DNA of 64,000 bases from Flavobacterium hibernum (GTDB taxonomy: Bacteria > Bacteroidota > Bacteroidia > Flavobacteriales > Flavobacteriaceae). Of the stretch, positions 16,479-25,076 are shown piece after piece. The stretch covers positions 1 through 64,000 of the forward strand of contig NZ_JPRK01000007.1 of the NCBI RefSeq assembly GCF_000832125.1. Reading direction: 5' to 3'. Numbering within the stretch: the stretch's first letter is position 1; each line of letters starts with the position of its first letter. The notes below the pieces were generated by a model. It made no database searches and was not told where the DNA came from. It was given only the letters and a program-made list of their open reading frames with translations. A program made the translations under genes and the position numbers.

Positions 16479-17432
16479 ATGCGCCTAGTTTACCTCATTA
16501 TTCTTTCTCTTACATTTACTTCTATTTGTACTGCTCAAGAAGATATTACACTTAAAAATATTAGCGATACGATTCTAAATTCTAAAAGAACACTCGAAGT
16601 AACTCATCCTTTTGATGCTGTAAAAACAATGCAAAAGTTATTTCCCGGAAAATTATACAATCTTTCTGATCAAAATACTTTTTTGAGTTGGAAATGCAAA
16701 ACTTGTAAACCTACTGCGTTTACTGATGTTAATGGTGTCGAAGGAGACCAATTGTTTCCTTATCAAGAAGGCGTTGCAACGAGGCTTCTAGATAATATTA
16801 ATTATGTAGATTCTAAAGGAAACGAATTTAAACTATTATTTTTCAATCATTCTGTTTATGATGCCGATGGTTTACAGACGGGTAGATTTTCCGGCGGTCT
16901 TGTAGGCGTGGCAAAGTTTGCTAAAAATAATAATGTTTGGCAAATGAGATCTTTTCAACCAGCCATTGCTGCTTTTGGTGCTTTTTCTCGTGCGCCTTCT
17001 CCTAAATTGGTAGAAATTGGTGACGATCAATATGCTTTTACATTAGTACACTCTAACGGAGGTGGCGGAGCTCCATATTATGACTACTTGTATTTAATTG
17101 TAGGTTTTAATGGAAAATATCAACCTTTGATGGAAGTTGATAATTACAGGCTTTCAAATAATGGTGGCGGCACTAACTGGGCAAGTACTTATAAAGTTGT
17201 AAATGATAATTCTAAAAAATATTTTAGAGATTTTGTCATTATAACTAGTGGATCGTATCGCAAATCAAAAGGTGGCGATGACGAATATGAAATTGATATG
17301 CCAAAAGAAGTGAGTGAAATGGCCAAAACCAAAAAACAGTTTGATTTTGTAATTGAAAGACATTATAGTTTTAAAGGTAAATGGTACAATATTGTTGGGC
17401 AACCTACTGTGAAGTTTTCTAACATCAAATAA
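16479..17432 (+). CDS. Secreted protein of unknown function
   Basis: 317 residues. A signal peptide is visible (MRLVYLIILSLTFTSICTAQ). I do not recognise the family. The mature protein has one CKTC motif near residue 72, in an FLSWKCKTCKPT context. It is also rich in Gly/Asn stretches (HSNGGGGAPYYDYLYLI, NNGGGTNWAS) and has a beta-rich, repeat-like look that could suit a propeller or sandwich fold. No membrane anchor or type IX secretion C-terminal domain is evident. It is a single gene between an S1/P1-type gene (divergent) and yeiH (convergent), so context says little. Confidence 0.75.
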   Translation: MRLVYLIILSLTFTSICTAQEDITLKNISDTILNSKRTLEVTHPFDAVKTMQKLFPGKLYNLSDQNTFLSWKCKTCKPTAFTDVNGVEGDQLFPYQEGVATRLLDNINYVDSKGNEFKLLFFNHSVYDADGLQTGRFSGGLVGVAKFAKNNNVWQMRSFQPAIAAFGAFSRAPSPKLVEIGDDQYAFTLVHSNGGGGAPYYDYLYLIVGFNGKYQPLMEVDNYRLSNNGGGTNWASTYKVVNDNSKKYFRDFVIITSGSYRKSKGGDDEYEIDMPKEVSEMAKTKKQFDFVIERHYSFKGKWYNIVGQPTVKFSNIK

Positions 17433-17448
17433 TCTATAAGAATTACTT

Positions 17449-18414
17449 TTAAGCGAGGTATAATATTGAAGCCAGTCCTAAACCTGCAATAAATATCCAA
17501 AGCAAAACTCCTTGCAACAAAGGCTTCACTCCTACTGATTTTAAGGTATTAATATTCAAAGTTGCTCCAATTAAAAACAAAGTTATTGTTAGTCCAATTT
17601 TAGCAATATTAACAATATGTGGCGCTACAATTGCGGTTGCAGGAACATAAGTATTTAAAAGCATTGCCAAAATAAATAAACCTATGAAGTAAGGAATCTT
17701 GATTTTCGAGTTCTTATTCTTGAAAATTGCTGCTGTTAAAAGCGAAATTGGAATTATCCATAAGGCTCTGGCTAATTTTACGGTTGTGGCAATTTGCAAA
17801 GCTTCTGCTCCGTATTTATTGGCTGCGCCAACAACAGAACTCGTATCATGAATGGCAATGGCACACCATAAGCCAAAATCTTTTTGAGATAAATCTAATT
17901 GATGCCCGATAAATGGAAAAACAAACAATGCGATTGAGTTTAGTATAAAAATAACACCCAACGCAATTGAGGTTTGATTTTCGTTTGATTTTATAACTGG
18001 CGAAATGGCTGCAATGGCACTTCCGCCACAAATTGCAGTTCCGCAAGAAATTAAATGTGAGGTTTTTTTATCCGTTTTTAACCATTTCCCTAAAAATGTC
18101 CCCAGAATTAATGTGCTGAAAATAGAGAATATTGTGAGTAAAAAACCTTCTTTTCCTGCCGAAAGCGCATCTGTAGCATTCATTCCGAAACCTAAGCCTA
18201 TTACAGAAAATTGAAGCAAAAATGTTACAGCAATATGATTGTACTCTGCAAAAGGATTTCCAAAAACATTCACCATAATAACACCCAATAAAAGCGCAAT
18301 TGGTGGAGAAATAAGAGCACTAAAACACAATACAATTATTAGTATAAAAATCGCTTGTTGTATATAAAGGTTAACTCCTAATAGATGCGATGCGGTATGT
18401 TGTCTTGTTTTCAA
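17449..18414 (-). CDS. yeiH: YeiH/YadS-type putative sulfate exporter family transporter (UPF0324)
   Basis: 321-residue integral membrane protein with about nine or ten hydrophobic segments. Family blocks are visible: FLLQFSVIGLGFGMNA, ISCGTAICGGSAIAAI, HDTSSVVGAA and TVKLARALWIIP. Members are described as putative sulfate or sulfur-compound exporters; the substrate is not established. It lies 74 bp downstream of a LysR regulator on the same strand, the same pairing as yeiE/yeiH in enteric bacteria. Confidence 0.9.
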   Translation of the reverse strand: MKTRQHTASHLLGVNLYIQQAIFILIIVLCFSALISPPIALLLGVIMVNVFGNPFAEYNHIAVTFLLQFSVIGLGFGMNATDALSAGKEGFLLTIFSIFSTLILGTFLGKWLKTDKKTSHLISCGTAICGGSAIAAISPVIKSNENQTSIALGVIFILNSIALFVFPFIGHQLDLSQKDFGLWCAIAIHDTSSVVGAANKYGAEALQIATTVKLARALWIIPISLLTAAIFKNKNSKIKIPYFIGLFILAMLLNTYVPATAIVAPHIVNIAKIGLTITLFLIGATLNINTLKSVGVKPLLQGVLLWIFIAGLGLASILYLA

Positions 18415-18488
18415 AATAATCGTTTTAATATTTCTTCTACAAAGGTCTGTTGTTTATACGGTAAACGCCAATTGTAAATTACAATCAA

Positions 18489-19385
18489 CTATAACTCTAA
18501 GTTATAGTAAGAGGAAATATTCTGAATAAATAACTCGGATAAAGAATCTGACTTACCTAATAAAGTAATGATGTAAAAATATCTTTCGATTGATAATTTC
18601 TCTACATCCAGAACTATAAGCTCGTTGTTTTTAAGTTCTTTATCTACTGCATGTATTGACATAAAAGCAAAACAATCTGAATTTAATAAATATGATTTTA
18701 TGCTTTCTGTACTTCCCAATTGCATTTCGATTTGCAAATCTGTGATTTTAAAATCGACTTGTTTGAGAGCATATTCTATAACTTCAAGTGTTCCTGATCC
18801 ACGTTCTCGAGTTATGAATTTCATTGTTTTTAAATCGTCAAGCGAAATTTCATTTTGTTTTACAAAAGGATTTTTGGTGTTACAAACCAAAACCAATTCG
18901 TCTTTTAAAAACGGTATATATTTAATGGACTGATTTTTAGATTGTCCTTCAACAATTCCAATTTCGATTTCTTTATTAATTAGTGCGTTTTCAATTTGTT
19001 CTGTATTTCCATTCAGTAAATTGACTTTTATGTCTTTTTGCTTTTGATGAAAACGAGCCAAAACTGGCGAGATAATATATTGCGAAATGGTTGTGCTTGC
19101 CCCAAGTCTTAATAATCCTTGGCGTTCTTTACTAAAAGAACTCATATCAAAGTCGATTTCACGATAGATTTCGAATATATTTTTGGTGTGCTTTAATAAA
19201 ATTTCGCCTGCGGGAGTTAAAGCGATTTTAGAACCATTTCGCTCAAAAAGCTTTGTTTTATAGGTTTCTTCAAGTTCTTGGATATGCTTAGAAACGGCTG
19301 GCTGCGAGATATAAAGTTCCGTTGCCGCTTTAGTAAAATTAAGGCGGAGCGCGACGGTGTAAAATACTTTTAGCCTGAAATCCAT
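18489..19385 (-). CDS. LysR-family transcriptional regulator
   Basis: 298 residues from the ATG at 19385, chosen because the family begins MDFRLKVFYTVA; the open frame runs 24 codons further up without similarity to LysR. The N-terminal winged HTH (NFTKAATELYISQPAVSKHI, residues 16-35) is followed by a LysR substrate-binding domain (about 90-295). It is placed directly before yeiH on the same strand, so it likely controls the exporter; the effector is unknown. Confidence 0.92.
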   Translation of the reverse strand: MDFRLKVFYTVALRLNFTKAATELYISQPAVSKHIQELEETYKTKLFERNGSKIALTPAGEILLKHTKNIFEIYREIDFDMSSFSKERQGLLRLGASTTISQYIISPVLARFHQKQKDIKVNLLNGNTEQIENALINKEIEIGIVEGQSKNQSIKYIPFLKDELVLVCNTKNPFVKQNEISLDDLKTMKFITRERGSGTLEVIEYALKQVDFKITDLQIEMQLGSTESIKSYLLNSDCFAFMSIHAVDKELKNNELIVLDVEKLSIERYFYIITLLGKSDSLSELFIQNISSYYNLEL

Positions 19386-19823
19386 TGTATTAGTTTTTTT
19401 TATTTCATGTTTCAAGTTACAAGTTAAGCAAAACTTTGTATTATAATTGTATCGCAAAGATTCACGAAGAATTCACAAAGTTACACTAAGAATACTTTTA
19501 TAAATTATAAACATAATAGTAGAATTAGTTTTCAATATTTATCTAAAACTGAAAGCTATTCAACAAATCACATGAATTCTATTCAGTAAAAAATTCGCGT
19601 TTATTCGTTAATTTCTATCTAACACTTTGCTAAAAGAACGCGGATTATGCGGATTCGCTAAAGCGAAAACACGGATTAAACGGATTTTATTTTTGATTAT
19701 TTTTAAATCAGTTTTTAATCCGCGGCTTTACTTTTGTAAATCTGTATCATCCGCGTCTATTTATAGATAATTCAAGTTAAGCAAAAACTTTGAACCTTTG
19801 TTACTCTAAACCTTTGTTACTAT
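19386..19823. other. 438-bp intergenic region with two repeat types
   Basis: No convincing gene is present. It holds CGCAAAGATTCACGAAG-type words (19453-19490), an AT-rich stretch, a second copy of the GCGGATTCGCTAAAGCGAA repeat (19631-19690) facing the imperfect complement AATCCGCGGC...CATCCGCGTC (19715-19760), and CTTTGAACCTTTGTTACTC tandem words before the vWA gene stop. The 19631-19760 part can form a loose hairpin. Confidence 0.55.
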
Positions 19824-21851
19824 TTAGAGTAACCCATTATACTTTCTAATAAACCACTCTGTAGTTAATAAAATAGCTATTAAGACCAATAACCAAACCC
19901 AGTCAATTAAAGGTGTTTTGGTCGAAACATTTTTCTCAATAGATTTGTATTCTTTGTTTTCTAGTAGTTGCTGAATCAAATCATCGGCTTGATTCTCAAA
20001 GAACGCTTTTCCGTTAGTTTGCAAAGCCAATTGTTTCAATTTTACAACGTCAGGATTTACAAACTGTTTTTCGATATCAAAATCTAATATCTCAAAATGA
20101 CTTGAATATGATGTATTTGTATTTAGTTCTTTTACAATAAAATTATATTTCCCTGTAGATAATCCATCTAGATTTACAGAGAAAGAATTATTACCTTTTA
20201 GTAAATCGTAGTTTTTGGTTTGTTTGGTTTCTGCGTTTATAACTGTAATTGTTAGTCTTGCTTTTTCTTCAAACTCGTAATTTTTGTTGAAGTATTGTGC
20301 ATTAATTTCGATTGCTTCGCCCGAATTATAAAAACTTTCGTGTGTTACAACTAAAGATTTTCGAGATGTTGTCGATGCCAAATACTGAATGATTTTATCT
20401 ATAAAAACATCGTATTTCTCGAAGGATTGATTATCGATATGACTTTGCAAACGCCATTTCCAACTGTTTTCTCCTAAAAGAAAAGCGGTACGTTTTCCTT
20501 GATTTTCGGCGAAAGCCAATAATGGAGCATTTGTAGCAACGTTTCTAATTTTTGACGAAAGCAAAACGGATACGTTTCCGTTTGTTGTTATTGTTCCGAA
20601 TAAATTTTGAAGTGGCGGAAAATTCTCAAAACCTATATTATCTATCGCAAACAAATTAAACTGTGATTGAAATTCAGATAAATAATCTTCTTTTTGACTA
20701 CTCATTTTGAAGACTAAATTGTTTTGCTGTTGGTTCAGTAAATTAAAATCAGTATTTGTTCCGGTAATTATAAATGTATTAGTTCCTGCTAATTTATTAT
20801 TATCGAAAATTGCTTTGAATGCAGTTGTTGGCTGATATAAAACCAATACTGACACATCTTGTAATTGACTAATTTCATTTGGTTCAACCAAAATCACTTT
20901 ACGTTGTGCATTAACTTCAATAGAACGTTTTAATGCGGCAATATCCGGATGATTTATTGATGAAACGATAGCAATCGTAGACTTTTGATCAATGATTTCG
21001 ACAGCAAAATTCTTGATATTGTTGTAGCTGTTTTTTTCTTTTGAATTGGATGAAATACTGGCTTTAAAAATTTGCAAACCAACTTTATCAGCCGGCAAAA
21101 GTAAATTTAGTGTTGCTATTTTTTTTGATGGTGAAAAAGAAACTTTTTCTTTGGCAATAATTGAGTTTCCTTGCGCAATTGTAAAATCGGCATTTACAGT
21201 TTTATCACCTGCATATTGCAGAAAAACTTCAACAGGGAATTTATTTTTATGAAATGCGTATTTGTTTACGTTTAACTGATTTATTTTTAAATCTAAAAAA
21301 GTGGTTGTATCTCCCACAACCAAAGGATAAACTTTATTAGCAGGATCAAAACGATATACATAATCATTTCCTGTAGTTTGATTTCCGTCTGTTATTATAA
21401 CGGTTGGGAAAATCAGATTTTTGTTGATGCTTTTTAAATTCTTGGCAACTTCGTCAAGATTGGTTTGCTTTCCTTTAAAATCAAATTTGTCTAAAGGTTT
21501 AAAATCGGCATCAAATTGATAGGATTGAATTTCAAATTTTTCTTTTAATGCAGGATTTGAAATTAGTTTGTTGTACAATTCCTCTGCTTTTTTATCAGAT
21601 TTTAAAGCTGTAATTGAACTTGAATTGTCTACTGCAATTGCTAAAGGTGTTTTGGTTATTTCTAATGATTTTTTGGTCATTATTGGGTTTATCAACAAAA
21701 CCAATAGTCCAAAAATGGCCAGAAAACGTAAAAAAGCCAAAAACAAAATCACTTTGGATTTATTTTTGGCTTTAAAAAAATATTGAAAATACGATAACCC
21801 ACCCGCTATTACTAAAGAAAGTAATAATAATAGAATCGTGTTTGTAGTCAT
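19824..21851 (-). CDS. vWA-like membrane protein (BatA-like, unassigned)
   Basis: 675 residues. Two N-terminal membrane helices (about 5-22 and 33-58) and one near the C-terminus (about 647-665) anchor a large periplasmic region. After the second helix, PLAIAVDNSSSI resembles the DxSxS metal site of a von Willebrand A fold, and VIITDGNQTTG is the matching D-G-x-x-T strand. The later half is beta-rich with a glutamine-amidotransferase-like LVLYQPT segment. Such proteins are common in Bacteroidota with no fixed role. It is a single gene 121 bp downstream of fabG on the same strand. Confidence 0.75.
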   Translation of the reverse strand: MTTNTILLLLLSLVIAGGLSYFQYFFKAKNKSKVILFLAFLRFLAIFGLLVLLINPIMTKKSLEITKTPLAIAVDNSSSITALKSDKKAEELYNKLISNPALKEKFEIQSYQFDADFKPLDKFDFKGKQTNLDEVAKNLKSINKNLIFPTVIITDGNQTTGNDYVYRFDPANKVYPLVVGDTTTFLDLKINQLNVNKYAFHKNKFPVEVFLQYAGDKTVNADFTIAQGNSIIAKEKVSFSPSKKIATLNLLLPADKVGLQIFKASISSNSKEKNSYNNIKNFAVEIIDQKSTIAIVSSINHPDIAALKRSIEVNAQRKVILVEPNEISQLQDVSVLVLYQPTTAFKAIFDNNKLAGTNTFIITGTNTDFNLLNQQQNNLVFKMSSQKEDYLSEFQSQFNLFAIDNIGFENFPPLQNLFGTITTNGNVSVLLSSKIRNVATNAPLLAFAENQGKRTAFLLGENSWKWRLQSHIDNQSFEKYDVFIDKIIQYLASTTSRKSLVVTHESFYNSGEAIEINAQYFNKNYEFEEKARLTITVINAETKQTKNYDLLKGNNSFSVNLDGLSTGKYNFIVKELNTNTSYSSHFEILDFDIEKQFVNPDVVKLKQLALQTNGKAFFENQADDLIQQLLENKEYKSIEKNVSTKTPLIDWVWLLVLIAILLTTEWFIRKYNGLL

Positions 21852-21972
21852 ATTTTATAGTTTTCAGTGGCAGTTTTCAGTAATCAGAAATAACTGAAAA
21901 CCGTAAACTGAAATTTTTAGATCGTTTTAGTTATCAGTGCAAACTGAAAACCGTAAACTGAGACTTTATTTT
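21852..21972. repeat. GTTTTCAGT-family spacer between fabG and the vWA gene
   Basis: The gap contains AGTTTTCAGT words (21856-21880) and repeated ACTGAAAACCGTAAACTGA in the opposite sense (21894-21912 and 21944-21962), so it can fold. Related words occur at 43655-43715, 50141-50185 and 54109-54126. Confidence 0.5.
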
Positions 21973-22719
21973 TTAGGTAAGCATTCCTCCGCAAACATTA
22001 AGTACTTGTCCTGTAACGTAAGCACTCATATCTGAAGCTAAGAAAAGACAAGCATTTGCAACATCTTCTGCTGTTCCTCCTCTTTTTAACGGAATTCCTT
22101 CTCTCCAACCTTTTACTACATCTTCGTTTAATTTTGCTGTCATTTCAGTTTCGATAAAACCTGGAGCGATTGCATTGCAACGAATATTACGAGAACCTAA
22201 CTCTAATGCTACTGATTTTGTAAAACCAATTGCACCTGCTTTTGAAGCAGCATAGTTAGTTTGTCCCGCGTTTCCAGAAACTCCTACTACTGAACTAATA
22301 TTAATTATTGAACCAGCGCGTTGTTTCAAGAAAGTTTTTTGAATTGCTTTAGTCATATTGAATACTGACTTTAAGTTTACATCAATAACTTGATCAAAAT
22401 CAGCTTCTGACATACGCATCAATAAATTATCTTTTGTAATTCCGGCGTTGTTAATTAAAATATCAACTGTTCCAAAATCTGCTAAAACAGCTTCAACAAA
22501 AGTTTGCGCTTCATTAAAATCTGCCGCATTTGATTGGTATCCTTTTGCTTTAATTCCTAAAGCGTTCAATTCAGCCTCAAGTGCTTCTGCAGATGCTACA
22601 GATGAACTGTATGTAAAAGCAACGTTTGCTCCGTTTTTAGCAAAAACTTCTGCAATTCCTCTTCCAATTCCACGACTAGCTCCTGTAATAATGGCAACTT
22701 TTCCTTCTAGTAATTTCAT
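21973..22719 (-). CDS. fabG: 3-oxoacyl-[acyl-carrier-protein] reductase FabG
   Basis: 248-residue short-chain dehydrogenase reducing 3-oxoacyl-ACP with NADPH in fatty acid elongation. The TGASRGIGRGIA cofactor loop, NNAGIT, active-site Ser near 143 and the Tyr156-x3-Lys160 pair (YAASKAG) are all present. The ATG at 22719 is preferred over the upstream TTG at 22725 because the family starts at LLEGKVAIITG. Isolated fabG copies may have other SDR roles, but the sequence is close to the housekeeping type. Confidence 0.93.
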   Translation of the reverse strand: MKLLEGKVAIITGASRGIGRGIAEVFAKNGANVAFTYSSSVASAEALEAELNALGIKAKGYQSNAADFNEAQTFVEAVLADFGTVDILINNAGITKDNLLMRMSEADFDQVIDVNLKSVFNMTKAIQKTFLKQRAGSIINISSVVGVSGNAGQTNYAASKAGAIGFTKSVALELGSRNIRCNAIAPGFIETEMTAKLNEDVVKGWREGIPLKRGGTAEDVANACLFLASDMSAYVTGQVLNVCGGMLT

Positions 22720-22937
22720 ATTCAAAATTAATTTTAATAATTATTTATAGCGACCTGTATCTCATATTCAATCTTTTATAAATAGTAAAGATAAAAACAA
22801 AAGAATTTTCATTTCTACTGATTACGATCTAGCAGGGCTAAGAATGACTTGTCAAATATATGATAATTCCCTTTTTAAAAAAATAACAATAGTATAAAAT
22901 ATAAGAACTTCGATACTTTTAAAAGTACTCGCAAAAA

Positions 22938-22971
22938 AAGAAACCGTTTCGAAAATAACGAAACGGTCTTT
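22938..22971 (-). terminator. Terminator of the small peptide gene
   Basis: ACCGTTTCG pairs with CGAAACGGT across a short AT loop, and on the minus strand a TTTCTTTTTTT run follows. It lies 20 bp beyond the stop of the 67-residue peptide gene. Confidence 0.8.
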
Positions 22972-22991
22972 TATCTTTCATTTTTAATAAA

Positions 22992-23195
22992 CTAAAAATC
23001 AAATGATGGTGCCTCAATTGGATCTGGCATTGGCTCATCTAACTCTGCACATGGATAATTAGGATAATTTACTGCACTTGCACCTATAGGAGCCCAATTT
23101 TTACAAAGAGCCACAATCTGTTTTCCAACAATATTTAATTGTTGATTTCTGCTTAAAACCTCTACATCTTTAAAATTTAAAATTGTTTTTAACAT
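22992..23195 (-). CDS. Small peptide with a bacteriocin/RiPP-like leader (unconfirmed)
   Basis: 67 residues from the ATG at 23195 (MLKTILNFKDVEVLSRNQQ). The N-terminus resembles the leader of Bacteroidota double-glycine peptides, whose pattern is MLKNIL...LSKNEQK.I.GG; here the GG position reads VGK (residues 23-25). The presumed core has two Cys and an acidic, Pro-rich tail (CAELDEPMPDPIEAP). The ATG at 23195 is preferred over 23228 because the leader pattern begins there. It has its own terminators on both sides, so it is a separate unit next to the SusC/D locus. No modification or peptidase/ABC export gene is in the window, and function is unproven. Confidence 0.55.
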   Translation of the reverse strand: MLKTILNFKDVEVLSRNQQLNIVGKQIVALCKNWAPIGASAVNYPNYPCAELDEPMPDPIEAPSFDF

Positions 23196-23347
23196 AATAA
23201 TTAGGTTGTTTGATGTTTGCATCCTCAATCGTTTTGAGTCTGTTGAGTTTCAGACTAAAAAAAGACATACTCATCTCATTATCAGCAATAAATATAAGAA
23301 TATTTTTCTTTTAAATTTAAAAAATATAATCTTATTCTTAAATAAAA

Positions 23348-23378
23348 AAAAGGCAGTTCAAAAAATGAACTGCCTTTT
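23348..23378. terminator. Terminator at the end of the SusC/SusD operon
   Basis: AAAAGGCAGTTCA (23348-23360) pairs with TGAACTGCCTTTT (23366-23378). On the minus strand a T-run of eight follows, 29 bp beyond the stop of the small membrane protein gene. Confidence 0.85.
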
Positions 23379-23406
23379 ATCCAAAATATAAAAAAAACTA
23401 AAATGA

Positions 23407-23685
23407 TTACATGTGATTTTGCTCTGCTAAAAAGAACAAAATTCCTATTACAACAGCCATAAATAACATTCTTAAAATTGAATTTTTAAAAACATTTGTA
23501 TCATTACGTTGATCTTCTTTTCTCTGTTTTTTAAGATTAATAATCATTATTGGAACGATTACTATAATTGACAAGTATAAAAAATATCTTGTGTAGTCAT
23601 AATACCATTCAGAAATAGTTAAAAGTATTAATCCCCATAAAAAGATAATGCTTGTTGGTGTAATATATTTCTTCACTAGATTCAC
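23407..23685 (-). CDS. Small three-helix membrane protein of unknown function
   Basis: 92 residues with hydrophobic segments at about 11-26, 33-49 and 70-86, separated by a basic loop (LKKQRKEDQRN). No family is recognised. It starts 15 bp after the DUF4302 lipoprotein stop and is followed by a terminator, so it looks like the last gene of the susC operon. Confidence 0.65.
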   Translation of the reverse strand: MNLVKKYITPTSIIFLWGLILLTISEWYYDYTRYFLYLSIIVIVPIMIINLKKQRKEDQRNDTNVFKNSILRMLFMAVVIGILFFLAEQNHM

Positions 23686-23700
23686 TTTTTTTAACTAAAC

Positions 23701-25038
23701 TTACAATTGATAAGCTGTTATTCTAAACCCATTATTTGATGCATTTGCAAGTGTATATATTTTATTAGAAGCCACAATTGTGAAAGCTTCTTTTTTGATA
23801 TACAGTCCATCAGGATTTGTAAGTTGTGCATCAATATCCTTTAAGATCGCTATTGTAGCAGCATTGTGCGTCCATCCAGCATCTGTTAAAACGATAGTCT
23901 TATTGGTATCGTTTACTTTTGTAGTTACAAAGTGCGTTATCGTCGCTTTTCCTCCATTAAATAGGTATTGAATATAAGTACCATTAACTGCATTGTTAAA
24001 TATAACTTGAACTCTAGCTATTGACTGAGTAGCTGGTAATCCCGCGTTTATTTTATCTAATAAAGTTCTACACAATACTGAATTACTTTGTGCAGCAGTT
24101 AAATTTGGAGCAATATATCCTACTACTTTTTGCGGCTGACCTGGCGCGAAATTTTTATAATCATCTGAAATTACGAATGGAGTATCAGAATACTTAATTG
24201 ATGCGCTTACTCCGTTAGTTCCTGTGGCAGTAAAACTTCCATTGGTACTATTATAAACGAAATTACTTAATTTTTGCTCTCCAACTGTGATAGCTGGACT
24301 AACCACAATACCAGTTGGCGAATATCCAATACCAAGTCCATTAACTTCAGTCGCATTAGTATAATTTGTAAATCGTGTTATTGTAGTAAATGGATTAAAA
24401 TCATACGTTTTCTTGGTTGTACCATCGATAATTTCTAAACCTCTATTTGCTCCATAAACATTTCTTCCAATTACATTAGGAATCATTAAAAAGTTTTTAG
24501 GTAAATCAGTCCAATCCTGAGCTGTTGCTTTTGCAAAACGCACTTCTTGACCGTTTCTATTTGTTTTAAAGATAAGCTCACCATTTTCTTGTCCGTAGTA
24601 CAGAAATTGAAAGTCTCCTAAATATCCTTTTCCAACTAGCGCAGCGGTTGGAGCTGCTGCAGGATTAGAGTCAGACAATAAGTGTATTCTATTTTTTGTA
24701 GTAAACACCAAACTTACTGTGCTTCCTAACTGAATACCATAGTCACTTGTATAGATTTTCGTATCTGTATTAAAATCAGAAGCCATATCTACTTTTCCAT
24801 CAGGAGTAAACTTGAATAAATGTGTAAATCCTCCCAATTGTTTATTATCTGTAAAATAAACCGCTTTCCATCCAAACTCTGAGGTTGGTAAAACCTGTTG
24901 CAATTCAGTTTTTCTCGCATTTAGTCGCTCTGTGGGTGTTGCATCAAACTTTTGCTCAACCTCTGTTTCTGTACAAGCCGTTAGTTGAATTGCAAGTGAT
25001 GCAACCACTAAATACTTGAGTATATTTTTTATTTTCAT
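23701..25038 (-). CDS. DUF4302 domain-containing lipoprotein
   Basis: 445 residues. The lipobox ends at Cys22 (AIQLTACTETE), indicating a lipid-anchored outer-membrane or periplasmic protein. The region GWKAVYFTDNKQLGGFTHLF with FTPDGKVDMASDF is typical of DUF4302, a Bacteroidota family of unknown biochemistry usually encoded after susD. It sits 38 bp after the Zn-peptidase lipoprotein, in the same operon. Confidence 0.85.
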   Translation of the reverse strand: MKIKNILKYLVVASLAIQLTACTETEVEQKFDATPTERLNARKTELQQVLPTSEFGWKAVYFTDNKQLGGFTHLFKFTPDGKVDMASDFNTDTKIYTSDYGIQLGSTVSLVFTTKNRIHLLSDSNPAAAPTAALVGKGYLGDFQFLYYGQENGELIFKTNRNGQEVRFAKATAQDWTDLPKNFLMIPNVIGRNVYGANRGLEIIDGTTKKTYDFNPFTTITRFTNYTNATEVNGLGIGYSPTGIVVSPAITVGEQKLSNFVYNSTNGSFTATGTNGVSASIKYSDTPFVISDDYKNFAPGQPQKVVGYIAPNLTAAQSNSVLCRTLLDKINAGLPATQSIARVQVIFNNAVNGTYIQYLFNGGKATITHFVTTKVNDTNKTIVLTDAGWTHNAATIAILKDIDAQLTNPDGLYIKKEAFTIVASNKIYTLANASNNGFRITAYQL

Positions 25039-25076
25039 AACACTTCTTTTAAAATTTTACAATTGTTGAATAATTA

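Noticed and set aside
22723..22730. TAATTTTG upstream of fabG as its promoter
   Set aside because: It is only 3 bp from the ATG on the minus strand, so transcription would begin inside the gene.
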